From Mycteria americana (Eukaryota; Chordata; Aves; Ciconiiformes; Ciconiidae): a stretch of DNA of 64,000 nt. The stretch spans positions 7,190,770 through 7,254,769 of the forward strand of contig NW_027445436.1 in assembly GCF_035582795.1 (NCBI RefSeq). The letters are read 5' to 3'. Under the pieces are notes generated by a model. That model worked only from the letters and a program-made list of their open reading frames with translations. It did not search any database and was not told the origin of the DNA. Every line of letters starts with the position of its first letter. Position 1 is the first letter of the stretch. Of this stretch, positions 47,096-58,561 are shown one piece after another. A program made the translations under genes and the position numbers.

Positions 47096-47560
47096 GAAAA
47101 GCAGGTGTGGATCCCTCAGAGACAAGGCACAATTCTCAGCAAGTGAAAGCTTTGGCTCTACTAAAAGCATAGGGTTACCGTGGTGGGAGCACCAGGACAC
47201 TGACGCTAATCAAATGGGGACCCGACACAGTGGAGCCTTGCTTGGGAGTGAAGCTCAAAGGAAAGCACCGCAGGGGTGGAACAATAAAACTTGTGCTGAT
47301 TAACATATCATACATATGCAATGTCTTGTTTTGCTCATTAGCGAACTTGCTGATGTAATGCAGGTCCTGTTGTCTGAATTCCGAGACCTGCAGCTGGCCT
47401 TCATGTTGGCACCCATGCAAGGGTATGTGCAGATGGGGGTGAAGCAAACTACCCCAGGTTACTGTAACAACAAGATAAGATGTGCTTGGGACTCTGCATA
47501 CTCGGATGGGGGAGGCGAACTATCCTGGGTTACCATGACAAAGTCTTCTTGTACCCTACA
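47096..47560 (-). repeat. Solo LTR, TSD CATGC, second copy of the 22,228 family
   Basis: On the plus strand TGTTACCCGTGAAAAGC to TTGTACCCTACA, flanked by CATGC at 47,091-47,095 and 47,561-47,565. It is a close inverted copy of 22,228-22,702; differences are concentrated in the U3/R region. Confidence 0.95.
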
Positions 47561-47847
47561 CATGCCATATACCGTCATGCTCAGCAATAAAAACTGAGGG
47601 GGGGAGTGGTTTTCCAAGGTGGCCATTGCCTGGAGACTATCTGGGCATTGATCTGCTGGTGGGAGGTGGTGAGTGATTGCCTTTGCATGGCTTGGCTTTT
47701 TTCCCCTTTCTTTCACTTATTAACCTGTCTTTATCTCGATCCATGAGTTGCTTTTCCTCTTCCTATTCTCCCCCCTGTCCTGCTGTGGGGGACAGTGAGA
47801 AAGCGGCTGTTTGGTGCTTAGCCGCTGGCTGAGGTCAACCCACCACA

Positions 47848-47975
47848 GTCTTTTTAAGTGCCCAACATGGAGCACAAAGGGGTTTGAGGTAACGGGAGAT
47901 TTGATCGGAGTGTGCTAGGCTGAATTTATAAATGTGATACCTCTTTAGCTGAATTACTTGGTTTAGCTGAGTTAC
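47848..47975 (+). mobile_element. Leader of the G-type element after its PBS
   Basis: It includes the decayed PBS (AAGTGCCCAACATGGAGC, 47,856-47,873) and a leader reading GGGGTTTGAGGTAACGGGAG, matching the leader at 17,651-17,740. Homology in this orientation stops at about 47,975, where the oppositely oriented element begins. Confidence 0.75.
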
Positions 47976-48218
47976 TTGGCAGGACAACACCAGATTCCAC
48001 AAACCCCACACTATGCCAACAGTGTTAATTAGTAGTATTAAACAACTCACATAAGGGTGAACAAGGACCTCAGGAGCCTGTGCAATAAAACCACCCACAT
48101 CAATCCCAGATAGGAAGAGGGAGATGTATTCCCTCATCTTCTCCACCAGATAGCTCCCCCAGCACAGTAAGGGCATCAATGCCAGGGCAAAGCACATAGC
48201 TGTTGTTTGTATTAACAT
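47976..48218 (-). pseudogene. Hydrophobic post-PBS ORF fragment
   Basis: From an ATG at 48,216-48,218 the minus strand encodes successive hydrophobic segments, for example AMCFALALMPLLCWG and YVSCLILLINTVGIVWGLW, separated by a short charged stretch VEKMREYISLF. The ATG is at the same relative position as in the right-hand provirus. The open frame runs on into unrelated sequence of the head-to-head junction, so the true C-terminus is missing. Function unknown. Confidence 0.65.
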
Positions 48219-48371
48219 GTTCCCAAGCTCAGCAAAAGAAAGAGATAAGCAGTGCAGCCAGCAAACTCTGTGACCCACACAGAAGCTTGCCACTAATAAC
48301 TACTATGGCTGTAGCACACTTAATACAAAACTGCCGTTGTCTCGGGCCCCACGTTGGGTGCCAAAAAGGAC
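47976..48371 (-). mobile_element. 5' internal fragment of an oppositely oriented element
   Basis: On the minus strand a PBS (complement at 48,346-48,363, GCCCCACGTTGGGTGCCA) is followed by a leader and the hydrophobic ORF. The fragment stops where it meets the plus-strand leader. Confidence 0.8.
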
Positions 48372-48975
48372 TGTGGTGGGTTGACCTTGGCTGGATGCCA
48401 GGTGCCCACCAAGCCACTCTATCACTCCCCTCCTCAGCAGGACAGGGAGGGGAGAAAATAAGATGAAATAAAAAGAACTTGTGGGTCGAGATAAAGGCAG
48501 TTTAATAAAGGAAAAGCAAAAGCTGCATGTGGAAGCAAAAGTAAGCAAAAAAAAAGATTTATTCTCTACTTCCCATCAGCAGGCGATGTCCAGCCACTTC
48601 CTGGGAAGTAGGGCCTCAGTACATGTAGCGGTTGCTCTGGAAGAGAAATACCTTAATGACAAATGCCCCCTCCTCTCCTTCTTTCTGTTAGCTTTTATTG
48701 CTGAGCACGACGTCATATGGTGTGGAATATCTCTTTGGTCAGATTGGGTCAGCTGTTCTGGCTATGGCCCCTCCCAAGATCTTGCCCACCTCCAGCCTAC
48801 TGGCCTTTGGATGGGGGTGGGGTTGGAGAGACAGCCTTGATGCTGTGCGAACATTGCTCAGCAGTAGCCAAAACACTGGCGTGTTAACAACACTTTTCTA
48901 GCTACAAATACAAAGCACAGCACTATGAGGGCTGCTATGGGGAAAGTTAACTCCATCCCAGCCAGACCCAATACA
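48372..48975 (-). repeat. G-type 5' LTR facing the 46,232 LTR
   Basis: On the minus strand it runs from TGTATTGGGTCTGGCTGG to CAACCCACCACA. It is adjacent to a PBS, so it is a 5' LTR. A CGACGTCA site near 48,708 matches the conserved U3 CRE-like site. The TATA-like and ATTAAACTGCCTTTATC segments are present. Confidence 0.9.
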
Positions 48976-49439
48976 AAAGCACTGGCCTTGAGCCTAATCT
49001 GGTATGTGGCCTCTGCATTATTGCTGTCCCAGTATTCGAAGAACCATGTCATGGAGAAAATCAGCAATTATACCTTCCCCCTTTTCTCCTCCAAGAAAGA
49101 GAGAATTATTTTTTTTTGTGGAGAGAATGAAGAATGGCACCTCCCCTTTCCTCTCCTCTGGGATAGGTCTTTCCAGCCTAAGGGAATCCCAAAAAAGACC
49201 ACCAGAAGACCAGAAAAAACAGCCAATGGGCCCATGAATTGCAAATTGGATTTCAAGGTAAATGTCACAAAGAGTGCAGGTGGTGGTGGGGAACTCTCTT
49301 TGCTCATGGTTGTGGGGGATCTTACTGCTACCTGTAAGACCATTGTGGGGTGCAGGCTGGTGCTATATGTGCTTCTTTGTGCTTAGGTCAATGCTGCAAA
49401 TAAGAGGCAGAGGACCGAGCATGCAATCAAAACTGTCCT
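48976..49439. other. Unassigned segment upstream of a CR1
   Basis: Open but unrecognised frames cross it on the plus strand. It may be the 5' region of the CR1 that follows, or host DNA. Confidence 0.4.
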
Positions 49440-49639
49440 GTTAGACTGTCCTGATTACTTCCAAAGAAACAAGACCCAAGCTTTGGAATATAGACTGCAT
49501 CCCATAGACCACAGCTACTTCAAGAAGAGCAAGTGGATTAGTAAGAGAAATGGGAGTGCTGCAGAGCTGAAAGACCATGATTATTATCTGGTACAGAGAA
49601 GTAGCCAGCAGGATGCTGGTGATAACGCCGGGATCAATA

Positions 49640-50585
49640 GCCCAACTGAAGGGCATCTACACCAATGCACGCAGCATGGGCAACAAACAGGAGGAGCTGG
49701 AAGCCATTGTGCAGCTGGAAAACTATGACATAATTGCCATCACGGAAACATGGTGGGATGACTCACACAAGTGGAGTGCTGCAATGGATGGCCATAAACT
49801 CTTCAGAAGGGATAGGCAAGGAAGGAGAGGCGGTGGGGTAGCCCTGTATGTTAGGGACTGTTTTGACTGTCTAGAGCTTGATGATGGTGATGAAAGGGTT
49901 GAGTGTTTATCAGTAAGAATCAGGGGAAAGGCCAACAAGGCAGATATCATGGTGGGAGTCTGTTATAGACCACCCAACCAGGATGAAGAGGCAGATGAAA
50001 TATTCTATAAGCAGCTGGGAGAAGTCTCACGATCACTAGCCCTTCTTCCTGTGGGGGACTTCAACTTACCAGGTGTCTGCTGGAAATACAATACAGCAGA
50101 GAGGAAACAGTCTAGGAGGTTCCTGGAGTGTGTGGCAGATAACTTCCTGACACAGCTGGTGAGTGAGCCAACTAGGGAAAGGCGCCCCACTGGACCTGTT
50201 GTTTGCGAACAGAGAAGGACTTGAGGGTGATGTGATGGTTGGAGGCCGTCTTGGGCACAGCGATCACAAAATGATAGACTTTTCGATTCTCGGAGAAGTA
50301 AGGAGGGTGGTTAGCAGAACTACTACCTTGGACTTCCGGAGGGCAGACTTTGGCCTGTTTAGGGGCCTGGTTGACAGAGTCCCTGGGGAGGCAGTCCTGA
50401 AGGGCAAAGGAGTCCAGGAAGGCTGGACATTCTTCAGGAAGGAAATCTTAAAGGCGCAGGAGCAGGCTGTCCCTATGTGCCAAAAGACAAGCTGGCGAGG
50501 TAGAAGACCGGCCTGGCTGAACAGAGAGCTTTGGCTGGAACTCAGGAAAAATAGGAGAGTTTATGACCTTTGGAAGAAGGGGTAG
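49640..50585 (+). pseudogene. CR1 ORF2 endonuclease domain, frameshifted
   Basis: Frame 49,577-50,224 shows the apurinic-type endonuclease signatures YTNARSMGNKQEELEAIV, IIAITETWWDDSH, RRGGGVALYVRD, VGVCYRPPNQ and VGDFNLPG. Near 50,165-50,220 the reading moves to frame 50,163-50,585, which supplies LLFANREGLEGDV and the catalytic LGHSDHKMIDF. It ends at a TAG at 50,583 followed by more ORF2-like sequence. This domain nicks target DNA to start reverse transcription. Confidence 0.9.
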
Positions 50586-50754
50586 GCAACTCAGGAGGAC
50601 TACAAAGATGTAGTGAGGTTATGCAGGGAGGAAATTAGAAGGGCCAAAGCCCAACGAGAACTTAATCTGGCTACTGCCGTAAAAGACAATAAAAAAATGT
50701 ATCTATACTTAGATTAACAACAGAAGGAGGGCTAAGGAGAATCTCCATCCTTTA

Positions 50755-52415
50755 TTGGATGCGGGGGGAAACATAGTGACAAAGGATGAGGGAAAGGCTG
50801 AGGTACTTAATGCCGCCTTTGCCTCAGTCTTTAAGAGTAAGACCAGTTGTTCTCCGGTTATCCAGCCCCCTGAGATGAAGGACAGGGATGGGGAGCAGAA
50901 TGAAGCCCCCATAATCCAAGGGGAAATGGTTAGCAACCTGCTACACCACTTAGACACACAGAAGTCTATAGGGCTGGATGGGATCCACCCAAGGGTACTG
51001 AGGGAGCTGGCAGAAGTGCTCACCAAGCCACTTTCAATCCTTTATCAGCAGTCCTGGCTAACCAGGGAGGTCCCAGTTGACTGGAGGGTAGCAAATGTGA
51101 CGCCCATCTACAAGAAGGGCTGGAAGGAGGATCCGGGGAACTACAGGCCTGTCAGTCTGACCTCGGTGCCGGGGAAGGTTATGGAGCAGATCATCTTGAG
51201 TGCCATCACACAGCACGTACGGGACAACCAGGTGATCGGGCCCAGTCAGCATGGGTTTATGAAAGGCAGGTCCTGTTTGACTAACCTGATCTCCTTCCGT
51301 GACAAGGTGACTTGCTTAGTGGACAGGGGAAAGGCTGTGGATGTTGTTTACCTAGACTCTAGTAAAGCCTTTGACACCATTTCCCACAGCATTCTCCTGG
51401 AGAAACTGGCTGCTCATGGCTTGGATGGGTGTACTCTTCACTGGTTAAAAAACTGGCTGGATGGCTGGGCCCAAAGAGTTGTGGTGAATGGAGTTAACTC
51501 CAGTTGGTGGCCGGTCACGAGTGGTGTTCCCCAGGGCTCTGTGTTGGGGCCAGTTCTGTTTAATATCTTTATCAATGATCTGGATGAGGGGGTTGAGTGC
51601 ACCCTGAGTAAGTTTGCAGACGACACCAAGTTGGGCAGGATTGTTGATCTGCTTGAGGGGAGGAAGGCTCTGCAGAGGGACCTGGACAGGCTGGATCGAT
51701 GGGCCGAGGTCAATTGTATGAGGATCAACAAGGCTAAGTGCAAGGTCCTGCACTTGGGCCTCAACAACCCCATGCAACGCTACAGGCTTGGGGAAGAGTG
51801 GCTGGAAGCTGCCTGGCAGAAAAGGACCTGGGGGTGTTGGTTGACAACTGGCTGAACATGAGCCAGCAGTGTGCCCAGGTGGCCAAGAAGGCCAATAGCA
51901 TCCTGGCTTGTATCAGACATAGTGTGGCCAGCAGGACTAGGGAAGTGATCGTCCCCCTGTACTCGGCACTAGTGAGGCCGCACCTCAAATACTGTGTTCA
52001 GTTTTGGGCCCCCCACTACAAGAGAGACATTGAGGTGCTGGAGCATGTCCAAAGAAGGGCAACGAAGCTGGTGAAGGGTCTAGAGCAGAAGTCTTATGAG
52101 GAACGGCTGAGGGAACTGGGGTTGTTTAGCCTGGAGATAAGGAAGCTGAGGGGAGACCTTATCGCTCTCTACAACTACCTGAAAGGAGGTTGTAGCGAGG
52201 TGGGTGTCGGTCTCTTCTCCCAAGTAACAAACCATAGGACGAGAGGAAACGACCTCAAGTTGTGCCAGGAGAGGTTTAGATTGGATATTAGGAAAAATTT
52301 CTTTACTGAAAGGGTTATCAAGCCTTGGAACAGGCTGCCCAGTGAAGTGGTTGAGTCACCATCCCTGGATGTATTTAAAAGACGTGTAGACATGGCGCTT
52401 AGGGACATGGTTTAG
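50755..52415 (+). pseudogene. CR1 ORF2 reverse transcriptase, frameshifted near its end
   Basis: Frame 50,755-51,855 (366 codons) is nearly complete: [57 protein letters not shown] and an intact catalytic FADDTKLG. A one-base loss around 51,805-51,812 moves the tail to frame 51,738-52,415, which carries [20 protein letters not shown] and the terminal [20 protein letters not shown] block. Confidence 0.92.
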
Positions 52416-52500
52416 TGGTGGACTTGGCAGTGTTAGGTTTATGGTTGGACTCGATTATCTTAAAGGTCTTTTCCAACCTAAATGATTCTATGATTCTATA

Positions 52501-55500
52501 ATACCAATTAATTTTTAATGTGAGGAAGTCTTTATGGATTGATCTATCATTTTATAATAAAACATAGAAGAAATGTACAAGAAAATGGTGTCTTCTGAAA
52601 GATACTAGAGTTTTTCTCCTTTTTGATTTGCATTTTCTTCCTAAAGATCCAGGAAATTAATGAGTTCCTTGATTATGTGAGGTGTTCACATCCTGCTATT
52701 TTTTTCCTGAAAGGATTTAATATTCCTTAGTCTTATCTTAAAAGTATGAAGTTTCACAATTATAGTGCTGTATGAGTATGGAGGCTTTACTGAAAAAACC
52801 AGGACCATAAAAACAAGACAAAGGACCTTATTGCCCAGAACATTCTGTGAGAAAGATCAGAGAGAGATGGAACAACATAAGTTATTTTATATATTTAGCA
52901 CTAAGCAAGAAAACCACAGAACCAGTAGAGCAGAGTACTGAGGCACAATGTACTGAAGCTGAATTCAGAAGTTCTCAGGGCAGATAAAGAGTTCACGGTT
53001 ACTTCCAGGATACTCTGTACCCAACTGAAAAAGAATCCCTAACCCCCAAAACAAAACAAAAAATTCAGTAAAAAATTTGCAGCCATAAATTACTATAAGA
53101 CTCAATACATCAACAAGCTCAAAAGCTTTAAATCTGATTTTACGTAGTTTCACTGACCATTTAGTAATCCTAATGATTAATGTGATTGGTCTTTACTCTT
53201 CTGGGGAGGCATTAAACTTCACTCTGGATTTCTTCTTAGTTTGGAAAAACTGGATAGTAAAAATAGGATCATATCCAAAGGAGATATATAATTTAATTTA
53301 TGCTTCCAGTACACATTGTCTCCTTTCAAATGAAAGTTTATGCCCTGCTTATACATTAAGATACCATAAAGAAAAGTTTAAAATAGCTTTTGGCAAATTT
53401 TAAATCTCATCATTTTCTGTCTTCTCACTAGGTGCTCATGTTGTTCTGTTCCATTGTATAACAGGAATGTGAATTAAAACTTTGGTGTTGTAATCAAACT
53501 AAGTACATTAAAAATAGGGGTGAAATATTGTTGCTAAGGTAAACGGGTGTGAAATTTAGTGATCTCTGTAAATCTCCAGAGATTATCTGGCCTTGAGGAC
53601 CAGACAAAGATTTGTTCAATAATTGCTTTTAGAATGTTACCAGCTGGCCTAGGTGCAGTAGATGGGAGTAAATGACTCACAAAAATTAGTATTTCATTTA
53701 AAAACAGGTGTCTCAATTCACTTACAAAGTGACTATAATTGCATTATTGATTTTCTGAAGACATACTTTTCTTGCTAACAAAAATTTAGGAAGCCAAGAA
53801 AAAACAAAAGCGTACCTTTTTAATTTATCAAGTTTCACTCAAAACATTAAAATAGATGCCAATAGAGAAAGAGCTGTTACTTAAGATTAGAAATCTTAGT
53901 TTAAATTTGCATAAGGAAATATATCACAAATCATAAAGGAATGAAATATGAGCCCACAAAAAGTATTTCAATGAATCTTACCAGAAAAAAAAGACTGAGA
54001 GCAATTTTAAGAGAAGTGTTCAAAAATAGCCAGAAAAGGGATACACTGATGATTTTTAATTAAACATCTATTTTCAGATTTATTTATCTTGTTCTCTGCA
54101 GCCCATGAAATGAGACAGTGTTTAGACAGGCACTATTGCCTACATTTTTGTGTCTGTCCAAAGACTTGTAATTTTGTAATTTTATTATCCTGTCCTGAGT
54201 TAGGACAGACTGAGGATTTACATTTTAGACTTAGACCATTAAAAACAAAATTGTTCTTCTATTCCTGTGTGAATGGTTCATGGAGACATTGTAAAATACA
54301 TCTGTTAGAAAGCAACACACTTTGAAATAAGTATTTTAAATAAAACATCAGCTACAGTATGTTGCTTAAGCTACTTACATAATTATAGTCTGGAAGTGGT
54401 ATTATGGTTCCTATTTATATGACTGATTTATGGCTACATTTTAGCACAAATGTTCCTGGTGATTAATGAATTCTTAAGTGGATTTTCCTATTAGAGATGC
54501 AACAAATTTGCTAGTAACTCACATATATTTGGACATGAGGTTGCTCTAACTAATGAGGTGGTAGTAATAGGTATTTAAGATCCTTCAGTGATTCAACCCT
54601 GCCTGTATTTAAATATATGTAAAAACAATTAAGTCAAAGTCTCACTTTAGTTATACATCATCTATGTGCTGACAACATCATACGATATACAAGATTCTGA
54701 TCCTAAGCCATGTGAAGGGTGGTCTTCAGTGTATCATACAGTGTTCAATTATTATTTTTAGCAAAGTGGTATAATCATGATTGGAGGTCTGTTCAAATTA
54801 GTTTTAAAAGAAAGCTCAACTCAGTTGTTGGCAGAAATAACTTTCTAAAGAGCCCCCACTGAATGAATTTTTGGGATTTTCTCCAATTTTGGACAAATGT
54901 ACACTCTACAGCCTACTATGAATAAGATGAAATAAATGAGGGCACAAAATGTATCCTCCAGCCAGCCTGTTAAAACCTTTTAAGATTTTTTGATCAAAAT
55001 TTCAGAAATGTTACTGTATTTTCAAAATGAGAAACATCGGCAGCATAGCCTAAGCAATAAAGGAGTCAGTGCTAGAAATCAACTGTGAAATCCCAGAGAC
55101 ATGAAAGGTAGTAGTGGGTGCTTGGCACTTTTCATGCATCTGTTGAGGTGCCAAAGATACCTGGTGGTTATGGCATGGATGAAATTGGTATCTTACTTAA
55201 AGTCTGAAGAGTGAGTCACTGTTTATCTTACAGAGCCAAATGAATATAAATAGTAAGGAAGAAGTTTACAAACCAGCAGAAGTTCAGCTGTGTCATTTGA
55301 GGTGTTGCATGATCAGTCCCATTCACTCAGTCTGCAGTATTTGAAGTAAGGAAGGATGTCAATATCTGAAAGGATGATTTGTGACCAAACACTTCTAGAA
55401 CACAGACCATCTACTGAGATGCTGAAATATGGAAGTATCAGCCCTAATTTACATTTGTTTTGTTATATTGCATGTAGCTTTCAGGTGGGTGATGGATAAA

Positions 55501-56247
55501 AAGCTGCTGATGCTACTGGTTGTCTTGGTATGAGGAAGGGTACTTCATGGTAATGCAGTAGTATGCAGAGAAACCTAAAGTTGGTATTTTTTTCCCCATT
55601 GGGCAAGAGAAAAATTGTACCATCTCTACCAAGCGCAGGTGGAATAACCCACCTTCAGAAGTGCCAGAAGCACAGGAAGTTCCCACTGCAAATTTCAAAC
55701 TTTAGTCCTCAAAAACATTAAGCATTTTGGAATATTCCCAACCAAAACAGCTCCTCTGACTGAAAACAAAGCACAGAAGGGTGCAGTATGTCCCAGTCCC
55801 CAAATGCAGTCTATCTGCCAGCCTGATCATGAGTCAGCACACACAAACTGTCACCCTGATCCAGAGCAGATAAATACAATTTTGTTATTATTAATTACAG
55901 AGTAGAAAATAATTTGTATAATTACAAATTATACAAATCAGCATAAATCATAGTTTAAATAGCCAAAATTTACATTACAAACTAAAGTGTAATTAAAGCA
56001 CTATGCTACAGTGTTTATTTAAACCCAGTTTAGTTACTGCAGATTTTTCAATCAGGTTCTCAGGATCATACATAGATGTAATTACTCTCCAGTAATGACA
56101 GCATACTGCCTTTATTAATTAAACATCAATATTGCTGAATAAATGTAAATAAAATTTAGGCAGAAATTATTTAAAAAGACATGAGATAATGAGGCTGGGA
56201 ATTATGTGAATATTAATGAGCTTTCAGCTCTGCTCTGGTATCCATAG
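52501..56247. other. AT-rich unique DNA without a recognised gene
   Basis: 3.7 kb with no repeat family or protein recognised on either strand. An imperfect palindrome AATTTGTATAATTACAAATT with flanks lies near 55,910-55,940. Confidence 0.6.
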
Positions 56248-56854
56248 TGTCGTGGTTTAGCCCCAGCCGGCAGCTAAGCACCACGCAGCTGCTCGCTCAC
56301 TTCCCCCCCCGGTGGGATGGGGGAGAGAATCGGAAGAGCAAAAGTAAGAAAACTCGTGGGCTGAGATAAGAACAGTTTAATAAGTGGAACAAAATAATAG
56401 TAATAATAATAATAATGAATTATAATGAGAAGGAAAACAACGAGAGAGAGAGAAAGGAACAAAACCCAAGGGAGGGGAAAAAAAAAAAAAAGATACAACT
56501 GCTCACCACCCGCCGACCGACGCCCAGCCAGTCCCCGAGCAGTGATCGCTACACCCTGGCCAACTCCCCCAGTTTATATACTGGGCATGACATCATATGG
56601 TATGGAATAGCCCTTTGGTCAGTTTGGATCAACTATCCTGGCTGTGCCCCCTCCCATTTCTTGGGCACCTGGCAGAGCATGGGGAGCTGAAGGAGTGGAA
56701 AAAAAAAAAAAGTCCTTGACCAATGTAAACACCGCTTAGCGACAGCCAAAACATCAGCGTGTTATCACTATTATTCTCATACTAAAATTCAAAGCACAGC
56801 ACTATACGAGCTACTAGGAAGAAAATTAACTCTATCCCAGCCGAAACCAGGACA
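56248..56854 (-). repeat. 3' LTR
   Basis: On the minus strand it runs from TGTCCTGGTTTCGGC to AAACCACGACA, 607 bp. It matches the 5' LTR closely with scattered substitutions and differences in homopolymer length. The polypurine tract AATAAGGGGTGGATAC lies immediately upstream (about 56,855-56,870). Confidence 0.95.
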
Positions 56855-57283
56855 GTATCCACCCCTTATTCTATACCATTTACGTCATGCCCAGGTTCTA
56901 CCTTTTCTAATACAATTAATCACCACCACTTTTCCTGTCTCTTGATATATATATATATGTACACACAGTTATCATTCCCTTGGTCTATGGGCCATCCCTC
57001 TAAAATGTTTAAGTTCATTTAGTCCATGACTTTGGGCTCCATCTGTCATAATAGTCCTTCATGGCAGAAGAGATGGTGTGTGGTGTTGGATTGTTGCATG
57101 CTGAAGCCAGTTCTGGTTCCATCACTGCTGCACTTTGCTTGCTTTCATCGAAGTTCATTCTTCATTAATCTGGGTGATCCTTATTGAAATATTGAAATAC
57201 CATTGATATGGTGTATAGTAACCATAAAAGTGATGACACACAGTATTATATAGCAGTTAACATCATACCATTTAGTTCATTGG
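56855..57283 (-). other. Non-coding tail between integrase and 3' LTR
   Basis: About 430 bp without a coding frame where other retroviruses have env. The half nearest the LTR recurs at 19,270-19,509 and 23,440-23,671. It ends in the polypurine tract used to prime plus-strand DNA. Confidence 0.75.
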
Positions 57284-57729
57284 CTATTCTCACCCAAAAT
57301 CAAATCCCCTTGAGGTACACATCGGAGTTCCCCATCCTTTCGCATTGCCCACCAAGTGCACCCGGGTCCTTGAGCAAAAGCAATCCCATGAATGGGCTTG
57401 CCTTTGCCTGAGGCAGGAGTAACCCAGACTGTCTTCCCCAGCATGTTTTTTATGTGTACTACAGGGACCTTATCCCCTTCTACAGTACGTAAAAGTTTTG
57501 ATTGGGCAGGGCCAGCTCGATTGGCAGATCCTCTAGTGTTGACTAACCAGGTGGCCTTTGCTAAATGTGTATCCCAATGTTTGAACGTCCCACCACCCAT
57601 TGCTCGCACTGTAGTCTTTAACAGTCCATTGTATCGCTCAATTTTCCCAGAGGCTGGTGCATGATAGGGGATGTGATGTACTCACTCAATGCCATGTTCT
57701 TTGGCCTAGGTGTCTATGAGCTTGTTTCG
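57284..57729 (-). pseudogene. Integrase, C-terminal part beyond the CR1
   Basis: On the minus strand the SGKIERYNGLLKTTVRAMGG stretch supplies the third catalytic residue (Glu) of the D,D-35-E triad; here the encoded segment reads across 57,650-57,590. A C-terminal basic domain follows, ending GDLILGENSQ. Two in-frame stops lie near the CR1 junction, between 57,729 and 57,660. Confidence 0.85.
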
Positions 57730-58202
57730 AAGTCTTATGAGGAGCGTCCTATGAAGTCCTATGAAGAAGTCCTATGAGCAGAAGTCTTATGAGGAGCGGC
57801 TGAGGGAGCTGGGACTGTTTAGCCTGGAGAAAAGGAGGCTGAGGGGAGACCTTATCGCTCTCTTCAACTACCTGAAAGGAGGTTGTAGAGAGGTGGGGGT
57901 CAGTCTCTTCTCCCAGGTAACAAGTGATAGGACAAGAGGAAATGGCCTCAAGTTGCACCAGGGGAGGTTTAGACTGGATATTAGGAAATTTTTCTTCACC
58001 GAGAGGGTTGTCAAGCATTGGAACAGGCTGCCCAGGGAAGTGGTTGAGTCGCCATCCCTGGAGGTATTTAAAGGACGTTTGGATGAGGTGCTTAGAGACA
58101 TGGTGTAGTGGTGGTTTTGGCAGTGTTAGGTTTATGGTTGGACTCGATGATCTTAAAGGTCTTTTCCAACCTATATGTTTCTGTGATTCTGTGATTCTGT
58201 GA
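57730..58202 (+). mobile_element. CR1 LINE inserted in the integrase
   Basis: Plus-strand CR1 3' end, antisense to the provirus. A 115-codon frame (57,761-58,108) encodes the ORF2 tail [21 protein letters not shown]. Octamer repeats finish it at 58,180-58,202. At its 5' edge the phrase AAGTCYTATGAGGAGCG is repeated about four times in part. It separates the second catalytic aspartate (SDNGTHF) from the catalytic glutamate. This CR1 is younger than the provirus. Confidence 0.95.
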
Positions 58203-58561
58203 AAATGAGTCCCATTGTCTGACTCAATTCTTTCTGGGGTGCCATGTCGCCATAGGACTTGAAAAACAAGGCCCAGGATAGTGTTCCGGGCGGTGGCATG
58301 GGGTACAGGGTATGTTTCCAGCCATCCGGTGGTTGCTTCCACCATTGTAAGCAAATAGCGCTTGCCTTGGCAGGTTTGTGGGAGCGTGATATAATCGATC
58401 TGCCAGGCCTCCCCATATTTATATTTCAGCCATCACCCTCCATACCACAGAGGCTTTAACCGCTTGGCTTGTTTAATTGCAGCGCATGTTTCACATTCAT
58501 GGATAACCTGTGCAATAGTGGTGTCCATGGTTAAGTCCGCCCCTCGATCACGAGGCCATCT
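58203..58561 (-). pseudogene. Integrase, zinc-binding and catalytic core part
   Basis: On the minus strand: a CX2C pair in HECETCAAIKQAK, with the matching histidine pair (HDTSGH) in the preceding segment, then WQIDYITLP with the first catalytic Asp, MVEATTGWLETYPVPHATA, and IESDNGTHF with the second catalytic Asp. A TAG at about 58,562-58,564 separates it from the RNase H frame, in the same reading frame. Confidence 0.85.

Larger units (their letters stand above)
46232..47847 (+). repeat. G-type LTR carrying two nested antisense LTRs
   Basis: It begins TGTATTAGGTCTGGTTG, is interrupted at 46,249-46,833 and 47,096-47,560, and ends GGTCAACCCACCACA. The end resembles K-type LTRs and the body resembles ERVL-like LTRs (ATGGAGTTAACTTCATAGCA; ATTAACCTGTCTTTATCTCG). 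It is followed at 47,856-47,873 by a decayed PBS. Confidence 0.85.
49440..52500 (+). mobile_element. Long CR1 LINE with endonuclease and reverse transcriptase
   Basis: About 3 kb, close to the full ORF2 of the family, ending in octamer repeats at 52,484-52,500. The 5' edge is uncertain; ORF2 sequence is secure from about 49,650. It is the most complete CR1 in the window but still broken in several places. Confidence 0.9.

Noticed and set aside
55905..55945. AT-rich near-palindrome as a hairpin or origin
   Set aside because: Short, AT-only and imperfect; expected by chance in AT-rich DNA.
56855..57284. Hidden env or dUTPase after integrase
   Set aside because: Only ~430 bp remain before the 3' LTR and none of the frames shows cysteine patterns, a membrane anchor or dUTPase motifs.
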